Part shown: one piece after another, positions 13,201 through 23,831 of the stretch | How the letters are laid out: every line of letters starts with the position of its first letter | Numbering within the stretch: position 1 is the first letter of the stretch | Assembly (NCBI GenBank): GCA_000708835.1 | Contig: DF237214.1 | Coordinates: forward strand, 54,629 to 118,628 | Direction of reading: 5' to 3' | Length of the DNA stretch: 64,000 bases | Origin: Klebsormidium nitens | Taxonomy: Eukaryota; Streptophyta; Klebsormidiophyceae; Klebsormidiales; Klebsormidiaceae | The notes under the pieces: model-generated | The model's database searches: none | Seen by the model: the letters and a program-made list of their open reading frames with translations, nothing else | What the model was told of the DNA's origin: nothing | Made by a program: the position numbers and the translations under genes

Positions 13201-15248
13201 CTCTAATGACCAAGAAACGTGCACAAGCTTAGTTAAGACCAAGGATAAGACCCAAACTTGGGCTGCTTCGGATCCCCACCAACAACCACCGAGCTGACTT
13301 CTGTCGTGCTGCTTTCAATCGTCATGTATGTCGGGTCTAGCTGAGTGACTCAATCAACAGCAACATCTGACAGTTTGAACGTGCCTCGTATCGTGTGGCC
13401 AGCACGGCCGGTTCTGAACTGCACTTTGCCGTATGTATTATCCAACCTAAGTAAGCCTCCCCGCCTGCAAAGGAGGGCGCTGCCTGCCGCTAATTCCGGC
13501 GGTACAGATACACCGCCAGGCCAGGCGCGCGCGCGCCCTCCTTCATGCGGCTCGAGGCAAATGCTAGAGCTCGGCCTTCCCGTCGCGGTCACCAAAGTTT
13601 TGCCCCGCAGCTCGAGGATCCTTCCTGCAGCCCAATTTTCTGCATTCTAGCTTTCCACTTCAGCTTCTCAAAATCACCAATACGTGATACAGACGTAAAT
13701 TCGATCCGGGTCAGTTACACACACTTTTCGTCACTGAAAACGGACTTGCAGCCATTGCAGTGGTTGTTCAGATGCGTATAAGATGGTTTGGCTGCTGATA
13801 ATCAGGTGTTCTTCAAAGATACGAGCGCCTTAAAAGTTAACGTACCAAAAGCAACCATCATAGTACTCATATTTATTTTGAGTGGTCGGACCACATTAAT
13901 TTCCGCCCAAGTTCGGGCGTCATCGAAGCATACGTGCATGAGGCCGGGAGGTGACACAGTTGCCTGTATATGGCACGCGAATCACTTACTAAGAAACATA
14001 GTGAGCGCAACCCAAGAATGTAACGAGTCGTCTTTAGTGCGCGAATAACGGGATTCTCAGGTGTCGTCTTGAGTATCAATCAAATGGTAGGAGCCGGCCC
14101 GATCGACAATTGCAGACGGTTAAATCACAAGCGTGCCACCTGCTGAGCTTGTTTAGAAAATGTGACGGCGTTCGTCTGTTCAGCTTAAGCAGCTACTTAG
14201 CCGCGCTAAACAAAAAGAAAGTTCTAGGTCGGACTCAATGTGCTTCCTAACAACTAGTCCGCCTCGGGATTTGACTCCATTGGCTCGTGAATTGGAGACT
14301 GTTCTCGGCATTGACTACTCTGCAATCACTTACTGTCGTACTGACTGCCTTCCTAAACGTCCTATTTCAAAGTGCAACGGATGTTCCGTTGCGGCACGAC
14401 CCGGTGGTTGATCCTACTGCGCAGCGTTCCCTGGTTGATCTCTCGTTGCATCGGTTTACGTAGCGCGTTGTTCTACTTGGAAGCAACTGACTAACGTCAC
14501 CCCAATGTCTATCATGTACAGCTAATTTGTTAACGGCTTGGAGCCTGATGACCGTTCCCCGGCAATAAGTTGGAAGTCGAAGTTTGACTGCTACGAGACT
14601 TCTAAGGTGAGCCTGCTGATCACCTCATTCAAAGGCTCACTGAAGGCTTATATGTTGCTGAGTATTTAAGACAAGGTATCAGTCCACCTTTGCATAAATT
14701 TTCCTGGAGAGCCTTATTCAGATCAAACCGCCGCTTGAGGCTCACGGAGCTTTCTCTTGCCGCTCAAACACTCCTGCTTCGGCGCAAATTTGCGACCATC
14801 TTAGTCCGGGTGTCCGGCTTCATAGGTTGCACAGTCCAATAAGACAAAGAACCGGTCGGTGCAGCCACAAGCCACTCAGGGTATGTGCCGAGCGCTCCAC
14901 CCAGTACAGCAGATTCCTGAAAAAACGTGGCAAAAGGGGCGTCTTGTGGACCTTCTGTTACTTGGAATCCTCATCAGTTGGAATCCTCAAGGTTGTTCAT
15001 CGTGATGATTGTATAGCGTGTCTAAGATCTCAGACAGTCTACCGTACGCTCGCCTTTCCTTTGTCGGAGTCCTTGCGGCCTGAGCTCCCTCATAATCGAC
15101 ACGTGGGCGGTTCATCGTTTGCAGCGCATGCGCTCCAATCATCAGGTTAAAATTCGACGCAACGGTTTCCGATGATGCAAGCAGCGAAGGCACTTTCTCA
15201 ACGCAGTCTGCCGTAAGCCCAGATGCATGCAAGTATGCAAAGATGCAT
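10300..15248. other. About 5 kb without a supportable gene
   Basis: Open frames here are short and lack consistent splice context. A Cys-containing stretch around 14310-14410 (reading ITYCRTDCLPKRPISKCNGC on the plus strand) could be debris of a mobile element, but nothing confirms it. A GC-rich inverted repeat lies near 11728-11750 and a CG-alternating tract near 13527-13540. Confidence 0.45.
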
Positions 15249-15290
15249 TTATCTTCGTTGAAGCTGCCTTATTTTTGCAGATCCTACCTG

Positions 15291-15523
15291 CAACGGCGCA
15301 AGCGGGACCATGCCGTGTGACGTCAGCAAGCCGCCCAAGCCGTCTCCCGCGGGCGGCCTCCAGCCGGTCTCGGAGGAGGCGAAGTGGGCGCTGGTCCAGG
15401 GGGCCAGTCCACCCGGTGATTCAGCCCCCCTCTGCGGTTGCGGCCCGACCAGGACATTTGGCGGACGGAATCCGTCCACGGAATGCGGCGGGGACGGGAC
15501 AACGGGGGATAGTGCCGGTAAGG
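15291..15523. other. GC-rich exon-like segment, strand unresolved
   Basis: On the plus strand this segment is bounded by a good acceptor (tatttttgcag) and donor (GCCG|GTAAGG), with an open frame containing PCDVSKPPKPSPAGGLQPV and CGCGPTRTFGG. The minus strand is also open (GWRPPAGDGLGGLLTSHG) and ends at a possible donor, CAG|GTAGGA. Neither reading resembles a family I know. Confidence 0.35.
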
Positions 15524-15564
15524 CGCCGATTGGGCTCAGATAAATGCTGTCCGGCCAACTCGCG

Positions 15565-15675
15565 TCATGTTGGTCGAGTTCTGGAATGACAAGGCGGGGC
15601 GGCGCAAGCGCGCAGGGCTTGGGGACCGGCGAAGACGCGCCGGGCGCCGGCTCTGAATCGAGAAAGGAGAGACAT
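15565..15675 (-). CDS. Possible first exon with an organellar presequence
   Basis: An ATG at 15675 in good context (caccATG) begins MSLLSRFRAGARRVFAG, then PQALRACAAPPC. The stretch is Arg/Ser/Ala-rich and lacks acidic residues, like a mitochondrial targeting peptide. The frame stops after 36 codons, so this would be a first exon or a very short ORF. It sits at the transcription-downstream end of a ~180-bp tandem array whose other units have lost this ATG. Function unknown. Confidence 0.35.
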   Translation of the reverse strand: MSLLSRFRAGARRVFAGPQALRACAAPPCHSRTRPT

Positions 15676-16240
15676 GGTGGGCGGCGATTGAGACCGGGCG
15701 GTCGTATTTACGCTTTTAGTAGTGCGTGGAAAAACTGTAAATATATCGATTGATATTGTGCCCATTCTAGCTGCGAAGAAGCAGATGTCAAAAAGCACTA
15801 GGCTTTGTGCCCGGTGAAGACGCGCCGGGCGCCGGCTCTGCGTTGAGAAGGAGAGAATCGTGGGCGAAGATTGAGAACGGGTGGTCTCTTTGAGGTTTTG
15901 GTGAATGGGGTATAAAATAACCGCAGATAACTTTTGCAATTTAGTCGCAGAATTCGTAGAGCACCATGCAGGTTTTGTGACTGGTGAAGAATCACCGTGC
16001 GCAGGCTTTGCGTCGGCAAAGGAGAGGAATCGTGAGCGGAGAGTGAGACCAGGCGGTCTGCTTTACGCTTTTGGTGCGTGGAAAAACATGAATGCAGACG
16101 AGTTATTGCTTTCCTCTGCAAGTTTGTTGCGAAAAAGCAGACTTTGAAGCGGAAAGTTTTTTGCCCGGTGAAGAAGCGCCGGATGAGAGACATGATTGGC
16201 AAGAATTTAGACGGGGTGGTGATCATATCGTGGGCAAAGG
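15620..16240. repeat. Four-unit tandem array, about 180 bp per unit
   Basis: Units begin near 15620, 15801, 15977 and 16160 (spacing 181, 176, 183). Each carries a diverged form of a GGTGAAGACGCGCCGGGCGCC-like block, followed in the first three units by a GGAGAGA-containing stretch, then GAGACCGGGCGGTC. Some units also share GCGTGGAAAAAC. On the minus strand only the first unit keeps an ATG at the shared position. The units probably derive from duplication of a promoter or first-exon segment. Confidence 0.8.
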
Positions 16241-16940
16241 ATTGCACTTGGCGGATGCAAGAAGAGCACAGACAGTGTTTAATTGCATTAGGGGAAAACG
16301 GAAAATGTAGTCGCAATGACGCAGATGATCAACAAAGTCGTTTCCCAAAACGAGCATGTGGGCGTTTGGCTCTCCTGCTCGTCCGTTGGCTGAATGAGTC
16401 ACCAGTCGGCGTGACGCGTAGTACGTAGATTGGTTAGACTGGGACTATGCCTCCAAACATTCAGAGACTTAGCTCGGAAAGCTTCCTTGCAAGCACTAAG
16501 TTCTTTGTTTTCCTTTGGACAGTCGATTGACGTACATTGGAAATAGGAACTGCCGAGGGTTTTCGATTTAGGCTCGTGTATCGATATCTTTGAAGCGCCA
16601 AAGTCAGTTTGAAAGCGGATGGCTGCCAACTCACAAAGGTTGAATGATCCTTCTTGCCAGCGAGGCCCCGCCAAACGTTTCGGAACGCAGGCATACTAAA
16701 GGCACTTTCGCAACCTGTTCTATCGAAGTTTTTCACCGACGGCTCCTACACTTCGACAGAGTACCAAACGAAGTCGACGAACCTGATTGGGTCGTTCTCT
16801 TGTTCTCGAGCCTTCCACCTCCGGGCGGCCACGTCTTCTCTTCCGCGGCCGCCGAGCAGGCGCTCTCTGCGCGCCAGGCCCCGTTCGCGGCGGGGTCACC
16901 CGCGAAGCTACGCGCCGCCCAGCTTGACACAGTCGGTCCA
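16241..16940. other. Intergenic, no supportable gene
   Basis: It includes a GC-rich part (16820-16940) with open frames on both strands, none with protein similarity I recognise. It is probably the 3' flank of the MYB gene. Confidence 0.4.
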
Positions 16941-19900
16941 TCAATCACGAGGCCTCCAGACGCCTCGGTCCCGGTGCTCGCGGCCCTCTCGAGCGTCGCC
17001 ACGTGGCAGTAGTACGGGACCGGCGTGCACAGATGGACGATTGGGAGGCTGCTGCTGCTCTGCGTTTTGGGAACCGATGGCAGGTGGAGGAGATTCGCGG
17101 GAAGGTGAGGTGAGCACGAGTCGCTGGCGGGGTAGTCGGGCCACTGAGAAAACGGCGGGTTTCTGCGATAAGAAAGATGAGGCGTGAGTGGATCCGGACA
17201 GACACTTGTCACACTGTGCGTGTCAAGATTGTTTACTAACCTTTAGGATGTTTTGGATGAGCCAGAAGTATCATCTGCGCTTGCTGCTGGGTCTGATTCC
17301 TGGTGATTGTCTCGCTGCTGATTTGATTTGCTTTTATAAGATTTGCGAGGCGTCTTAGGTACTCGATCACGATTTTTACACGTTTTCCACTGATAAAGAC
17401 CCAGCATCCTTCCGAAGTAAAGGCTAGCGAGGCGATGCTAACTGGCAGAAAAAACTTCGTTCATTGTGGTACCGCAGAAGACTCTAATTCTGATCCAGAA
17501 CAGCGCCCACAAAAGCCGGCGAAAACGTGTCCAAGCAAAGCCTCTCGCAGTATTGGATGACACCGCGCCATTGTCTGAAATTGATCAGGTCAAGGTCTGA
17601 CGTGGATGCTCAAGAAATTAACACCCGGGAACGCCACGAGAGCGTCGTTTGTTGTTAAGTACTGAACTGCGAAGTCTATATTATGCTGAAATCCCAAAAT
17701 GCGGCCGTCTATTTAGGACCGCTTACCCCGGACCCACGTAGCTTTCATCTGGCAGCACAGGACCGGTGCAAGTCACCGGGACGTCCATCGCCCCTCGTGC
17801 CCGGTAATCCGCAGCCGGTACGTCGATTGGAGCCCCGGGAAGGTGCTCGGCACAGAAAACCTCCTGTAAAGATCTCCAGTTTACTCGATGCGAGTACGAA
17901 AAGGAATGAGAAATCCTTTGCGTTCGTTTGATTTCTCCGACCAGGTTGCAACTCAGAACGTTTGTGTCGTAGTCTGATCTTCTCTCTTCTGAGAAGACTC
18001 ACGAAGGGCCATGGGGATAGATTGGTCGCTTGACGCCTACTGAAGATGGCCATACCTGTTGTGTCCGGGCAGTCATAAACGCTCCGGCTCTGGTTGAAAG
18101 ACTAGGAGACATCTGGGACGTTCTCAAAAGGTTTCGTGGTGTTTCCTCAATGGAAAAGTCGGTAGTTCTTACGACAAGGTTGGGCGTTTGGACGATGTGA
18201 AGTACGAGTCAAAGTCCAATTTAGAATGCCTTTACTTGCTATTTAACACCTTGGAGAGTTGCTTCCTGCAACTCAACGAAGCAAACAAGACTTGCGAACA
18301 AAGGGGGAGAGGCAATCACACTAAAGCACAAGAAGCGGTACACTGAGACTGCATCCGTTACAGAGGGAAAGCAAAGAGTTGCAAGTCGCATTATCCGCAA
18401 CCTTTGAAACAAGGATCGGCCTGTACTCCCTGACTGTCTGACATATCTCGACACGTGTCTCCTTCGCTTTTCATCATGCCGCCTTGGTGAGTACCTGCGA
18501 CCCGTGGGAGTGGACGGCTCTCATCGCACACAAGGATGACGTGGCACACGCAGGGCCGTCGACGATGTCGGACCCGCAGCTGGCCGTGCCCGCGCCGCTC
18601 TGCTCTGCCGCCTCCCATTCGAGCGCCTTCCTCCGCTGGCGCTCCATCTGACGGCGCCGAGTATGCCACGCGTTCTTGACCTCGTTGTCCGTTCTGCGGT
18701 TGGGATTGACGGATTGACGAAAGGTATGAAGAGTCTCGAAGTCATTTATGAATAAGGGCCATGTGTTATAAGGTCACTGTCTTGGACGAGTGGGCTTTGG
18801 GGTGAAACGGGTACGGCGCGTATTAAGACTTGGCGGCCAGGGTTCTTACTGCTGATCACCTCCTTATTTCACATGGCCTTGATGCAGTGCGATATGGAAT
18901 CATAGAAGCTTGAAAGAGTTTGGAACCTGGTGTCGAACTTGGTTTGCGGTCTTGGCTGGGCAAATGAGGGGCTTGCTAAGGGCCGTTGACCTCTTCAAAA
19001 GGTGGGCTGAGCTTTGAGCCCCTGGCGGGCTAGGATTTTGGTGACATTGGGCAATTATATGCGAAGGTTTGGATCATTGGATCAGGAAGTTGGAAGGCGA
19101 TCTGGTCAAGGCGCTTGACAGAAGACCAATGAAGAGAAGTTGAAGGTTGGAAAAGAGCGTCTGCGAAATGGTTCCCGTGACCAAATCATCTAGAAGCTTT
19201 TATCTCTCACATTTGTGCAGATGTTCTGAGAAAAGCATTCTTGCTCCAGCTCACAAGTCAAGGAGCAAAGAGCAAACGACGAGTTCGATAATGCGGAAGT
19301 TAGAAGCCTTTGAAGGAAGCTGCAATCACAAGAAACTGGTTTCAAGCATGCAAGGCCTACAGCCACATGAAACCACTATTTGACAGCAAAAATAGGTCCG
19401 TTCATTGCCTGCTTTGAAGGTAGTTGAATACTGAATATCAGGCCGCAGTCTGAGCATCTCATAGATCAGGCTTGCTTCCCAACTTGTGCAGTGATGTATA
19501 GCATTGCAAATCGAAGACCAATAAACCAATGTAACATCTTAAAACACCTATGGTGAAGTGACAACCCCTTTAAGGATAGGTGCATGCATCGTCACTTCCA
19601 GCCTCTAGGAGGCCGGAGCGATCTGTGTGTCCAGAAGAGATGCCAGACAAGGGGAATTGCAGGGGTAATAAGGTCAGCTGGAGGGCTCTTCCCAATGAAA
19701 CAGTGCAAACGCCAAGAAGAAATGGATCTGTGGTCAACCAGACGAGGTTAAAAGGTTCATTTGAAGTCTTAAGCTGAAAAGGCCTCTCTCAGCCTTGTGT
19801 AGTTTAGATAATGTGCTCCACTCAGGTCCTGAGCTCTGGAGCAAGCATTTCAGAACCCGATCTACAAATGGTGAACACCCTTAATCAACTTGAGGCCTCT

Positions 19901-21241
19901 TCCTGGTCAGTCTCGAGTTAGTGTCTGGTTTGCCCCTGCTTCGCTCACCTCCCCTTGAAGTGGTTGGCAATGAGCGCCCACTTATTCCCATAAAAGCTCT
20001 GGGGCTGCATCACAAGGTGCAGTTCTGCGGTGGTGAAACGCTGCCTCTTCAGGTTGGGGCGGAGGTGGTTCATGTATCGTAGCCGGCAGCTCTTTCCCTG
20101 AGCGTTGAAGCCCGTAAACAATCTAAAAGAGGAGAAGGGAATATGTCAAGTTTTGATTCCTTCCATAATGTTCTGTTTCAGAAGCTGCGGTTTGGATGGA
20201 TTGGCACCGGTTTGAATAGGCGGAAGGGGGTGGTCAAGTTTCACTTTGCATTTTGAGGATCTGTGCAGGGGCTTCCATTTGACTGGTCTAGCATCTTGTA
20301 ATGAATCAAGATGGTACCTGTTCCATTCAAGAACTTATACGACAGGTCACAAGGCAATAGTTTGTGATCTATTCTGCAAACCAGGCAGCTCTGTCAAATG
20401 ACTGAGCTTATTGGCACCTTCTCATCAAGGACCACAAGGCTTAGCAATCTGCCTAGCTCAATAATGTGTAGCCTTCATAATTAACCTGCAGCGTCGCTCC
20501 AAGCATTTCTACTGAGCTGGAATAAGAGGCAAAGTCAGCCTGACCCTGTGATCCTGTCCTTAGCCCCTATCGGAGATAAACTGACCAAGTTTTCCCAAAG
20601 GTATTTCTCTTGCGCAACCAATACTGAAGAGGCTGCCAGTTGGTATCCTGCATAGACTTTCATAATAAGGACATACCTAACTCATAATGCATCTGGGCAA
20701 CGAACTGTATTACTGTTCCAACTGGAAGGACGCTGCCTGACACGCAATGCACCTCTCTCCAAAGCCACAGTCTTTGGCACCTTATAGAACTGCCTCTATA
20801 CACTGCACATTTGTGAACATCCGCATCTGGCTCCCAGCGGCCTTCAGGAAAGCAAAACTACACTTAACAAGGCACGTAGTTGCAGGGAGCAGGATGAGTA
20901 CATTACAGCAGCAAAGGCAGAGCTAGCACTTATCGCCCCACCTTAACGCTCTTCCAGTCCTTCTCTCCATTCGTCGCTACATGTTTGCGCAAAACTTGAT
21001 CCTCAACGTCCGTCCAGGCCCCCTTCCACATCGGTTCTGGCGCCCCTTCCTCCAGGGGGGGTGGATTTGCCTCTTTCATCTCCCCTACCAAGTCGTTGGT
21101 CCGGCCAGAAAGACCTGACTCCAAATATTCGTTGTCAGAATACTCCCCGACACTTGCCGCCCTTTGCCAGGTCAGCCCCATGCTGTTGGCTGTCCAATGG
21201 CCGGCAGACAGCCTATGGCCCGCTTTGTACACGCTCGTCAT
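16941..21241 (-). CDS. R2R3-type MYB transcription factor
   Basis: Nuclear DNA-binding protein with two MYB repeats. Exon 1 begins at the ATG at 21241 (A at -3) and runs to about 20945, carrying the start of R2 (WKGAWTDVEDQV, then KDWKSV). Exon 2 is 20122-19949 (GKSCRLRYMNHLRPNLKRQ, FTTAELHLVM, NKWALIANHFKGR). Exon 3 is 18693 to 18495 or 18477 (TDNEVKNAWHTRRRQMERQ). The exon 2/3 join is in phase. After exon 3 the frame either stops at 18477 or splices in phase at 18495 to a Pro/Gln-rich exon ending at 16941; I use the longer limit. The exon 1/2 junction needs one base more than the canonical GT-AG pair gives, so a base may be missing or the site unusual. Repeat tryptophans: R2 is W-W-Y and R3 is F-W-W; Tyr at the third R2 position is unusual. 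Confidence 0.8.
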
Positions 21242-21490
21242 GCTCAAACCAGAGCGATCATTTGCTGGCCAACTGCACCAGGCGTGCGTCGGCGCCCCAG
21301 GCTTTGTCACAGGCGTCCCCCATCGTTGACACCTACTGTTGCAACCGCGTCCTTGTGACAGTATGCTTGAGCTTGACTTACAATCAAAGTTGGCCTTGTC
21401 ATGTGCACACAGACTGAAGCATGAAGTACTATTGCGCTCACGAGTCTCTACAAGGGCCTGATCCCCAGTCAAGGCACGTCCTGGCTTCAA

Positions 21491-21557
21491 ATGTGCTGAG
21501 TTGAGCTTGCATTGGGCCTTGATGGCCTGCTCCGATTGGCTCAGCCGGCAGCTTATG
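21491..21557 (+). repeat. 67-bp sequence, left copy flanking the N run
   Basis: Identical base for base to 22171-22237 on the other side of the gap. It ends four bases before the Ns begin. Confidence 0.95.
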
Positions 21558-21561
21558 GATT

Positions 21562-22170
21562 NNNNNNNNNNNNNNNNNNNNNNNNNNNNNNNNNNNNNNN
21601 NNNNNNNNNNNNNNNNNNNNNNNNNNNNNNNNNNNNNNNNNNNNNNNNNNNNNNNNNNNNNNNNNNNNNNNNNNNNNNNNNNNNNNNNNNNNNNNNNNNN
21701 NNNNNNNNNNNNNNNNNNNNNNNNNNNNNNNNNNNNNNNNNNNNNNNNNNNNNNNNNNNNNNNNNNNNNNNNNNNNNNNNNNNNNNNNNNNNNNNNNNNN
21801 NNNNNNNNNNNNNNNNNNNNNNNNNNNNNNNNNNNNNNNNNNNNNNNNNNNNNNNNNNNNNNNNNNNNNNNNNNNNNNNNNNNNNNNNNNNNNNNNNNNN
21901 NNNNNNNNNNNNNNNNNNNNNNNNNNNNNNNNNNNNNNNNNNNNNNNNNNNNNNNNNNNNNNNNNNNNNNNNNNNNNNNNNNNNNNNNNNNNNNNNNNNN
22001 NNNNNNNNNNNNNNNNNNNNNNNNNNNNNNNNNNNNNNNNNNNNNNNNNNNNNNNNNNNNNNNNNNNNNNNNNNNNNNNNNNNNNNNNNNNNNNNNNNNN
22101 NNNNNNNNNNNNNNNNNNNNNNNNNNNNNNNNNNNNNNNNNNNNNNNNNNNNNNNNNNNNNNNNNNNNNN
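21562..22170. other. Assembly gap (609 N)
   Basis: A run of N with no sequence. Because identical 67-bp ends flank it, the two contigs probably overlap and the gap is likely of zero or negative size. Open frames spanning it are meaningless. It lies upstream of the MYB start codon, in its promoter region. Confidence 0.95.
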
Positions 22171-22237
22171 ATGTGCTGAGTTGAGCTTGCATTGGGCCTT
22201 GATGGCCTGCTCCGATTGGCTCAGCCGGCAGCTTATG
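22171..22237 (+). repeat. 67-bp sequence, right copy flanking the N run
   Basis: Second copy of 21491-21557. The left copy is followed by GATT and the right copy by ATTGATCGA, consistent with a one-base error at a contig end. Confidence 0.95.
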
Positions 22238-23831
22238 ATTGATCGACAGACCAAGCTGCCACTAGCTCTGGGCGGGCCGAGAGTCTGACTCGATGCGCAT
22301 GCACGACAAATCAAGAGGAAGGAGAATGACAAGCTATGACCCCTGGACCATCGCGGTGATCTTCTCTCGTTTGAAGCCCAATGACCCCTTCCTTTGCTTT
22401 TGCAGAGTGACTCGCTAGCTGTCGACATTCGTAAATGAGCGAATGAGCTGCCCGTCCTGGTTTAACATGACTGGTGCAATGTTAAACCAGTCACCGCAGC
22501 ATGGATCAAAGCTTCCAAGTTCCACTTCTCTCGTGTGAGCATTGATACCTGGAAACTTGTAGCAGCACCTCTGCAAAAGCTACGGCGTACAGGGGATCCC
22601 GGAGGTCAGACAAAATCACACAATTATACGGTAGAAGTTGACTTTTGCATGATCTCACCTTCAACTGTCCTGCATCCGCGGCTTCCGAACACTCCTCCCA
22701 GTTTGATGCCGCATTTTTCGCGCTAGGGGACGTCACGCCGCACGCGTACGTATCCCGGGCCGGTGACGGTGTTTCGATCTCGTCGGCCCCCGGCCCGGCC
22801 ATGCAGGCATACTTAAGGCCGACTATTCCGGTGACCGGTCGTTCGGCTGGACTGTGGGACCGGTCGGCTTGTGTCACCCGGTTTCAAACGCCTTGAGAAC
22901 ACCACTGGCTTTTTGGCCGGATCGGACGCCGGCCCCTCAGTTGAGTCGGCCGGGTTCGATTTGCCTGGGATGATGGCCGGTTCGTCAAACGGACGCTGCT
23001 CCGGGCAATGTTTATGAACGGTGCACATGCAATTGCGCAACCTGGGGCCTCAGCCGCCACAGTGCTCACGGTACAGGTCTGATGTCAACAGCCTGACATC
23101 CGTACAAACATCCTGCATGCTCATATGCACATTGCAGCCCGGCAAAATATTACAACCGGACTCCGGACTCCGGAGTATCCGAGTCCGTCGCAAAAGCAGT
23201 ATAAACTGACAAAGTCGGGGGATCAGCAAATGAGCAGGCGGAAAGTGACCGGTAGAAACTGGGCAGAAACCATGCAGGCAATTAGAATTTAGGGAACGGA
23301 ACAACGGAACCCGGGACAGCTCAAGGGAAGCGCTTAGCGCACCACACGATTAATCGATTCAAACAAAATAGAGTTGATGTGCCGCCGGCCCTCGCTTTAG
23401 CCGGCAATGAGTTCAAACTAGCTAGACCGCCCGAAACCACTGGAGTCCTTGAAGCGTTTGGCCGGCATTGACAGTCCTTTTGTGGTTTCAAGGTTCTGGA
23501 TAGTGGCCCAGCCGGGATCTCAAGCGAGGTATCTTGATGAAAACCGGTCAACTCGAGAATATTAGCAAGCACGAAAATGCCATCATGATCAGCATATGGA
23601 CCGTTTGAGCGAGCGGGACTTCAGCCAAGCCTTTGTTTATAGTCCTTGATGTGGACAATTGCAGTATAACTAGTAATATAGCATATTGCCAAGTTCAATG
23701 ACTGAATGGGTCACTTCAACACACGCATGCAACTTAACATAGGATAGTCTAGAATTGTCTCTAGGGGTCTTTGTTCCATGATCGGATTGGTCAACCTGCG
23801 ACTGATTACGATGCCCGGAAGTACGGTATCT
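22238..23831. other. Intergenic region between the MYB promoter side and the MYND gene 3' end
   Basis: About 1.6 kb with no supported gene. It contains the perfect hairpin at 22457-22490 and several short CCGGCC-rich words around 22740-23000. Confidence 0.45.
22457..22490. repeat. Perfect 12-bp inverted repeat with a 10-nt loop
   Basis: CTGGTTTAACAT at 22457-22468 is followed after 10 nt by ATGTTAAACCAG at 22479-22490. It could form a hairpin or a dyad protein-binding site. No poly-T tract follows, and function is unknown. Confidence 0.7.

Noticed and set aside
16654-17187. 177-codon plus-strand frame rich in Arg and Ser
   Set aside because: It is antisense to a minus-strand frame that joins the MYB gene in phase; the composition is typical of a GC-rich shadow.
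20930-22428. Open frames crossing the N run
   Set aside because: They consist mostly of undetermined residues and exist only because N does not create stops.
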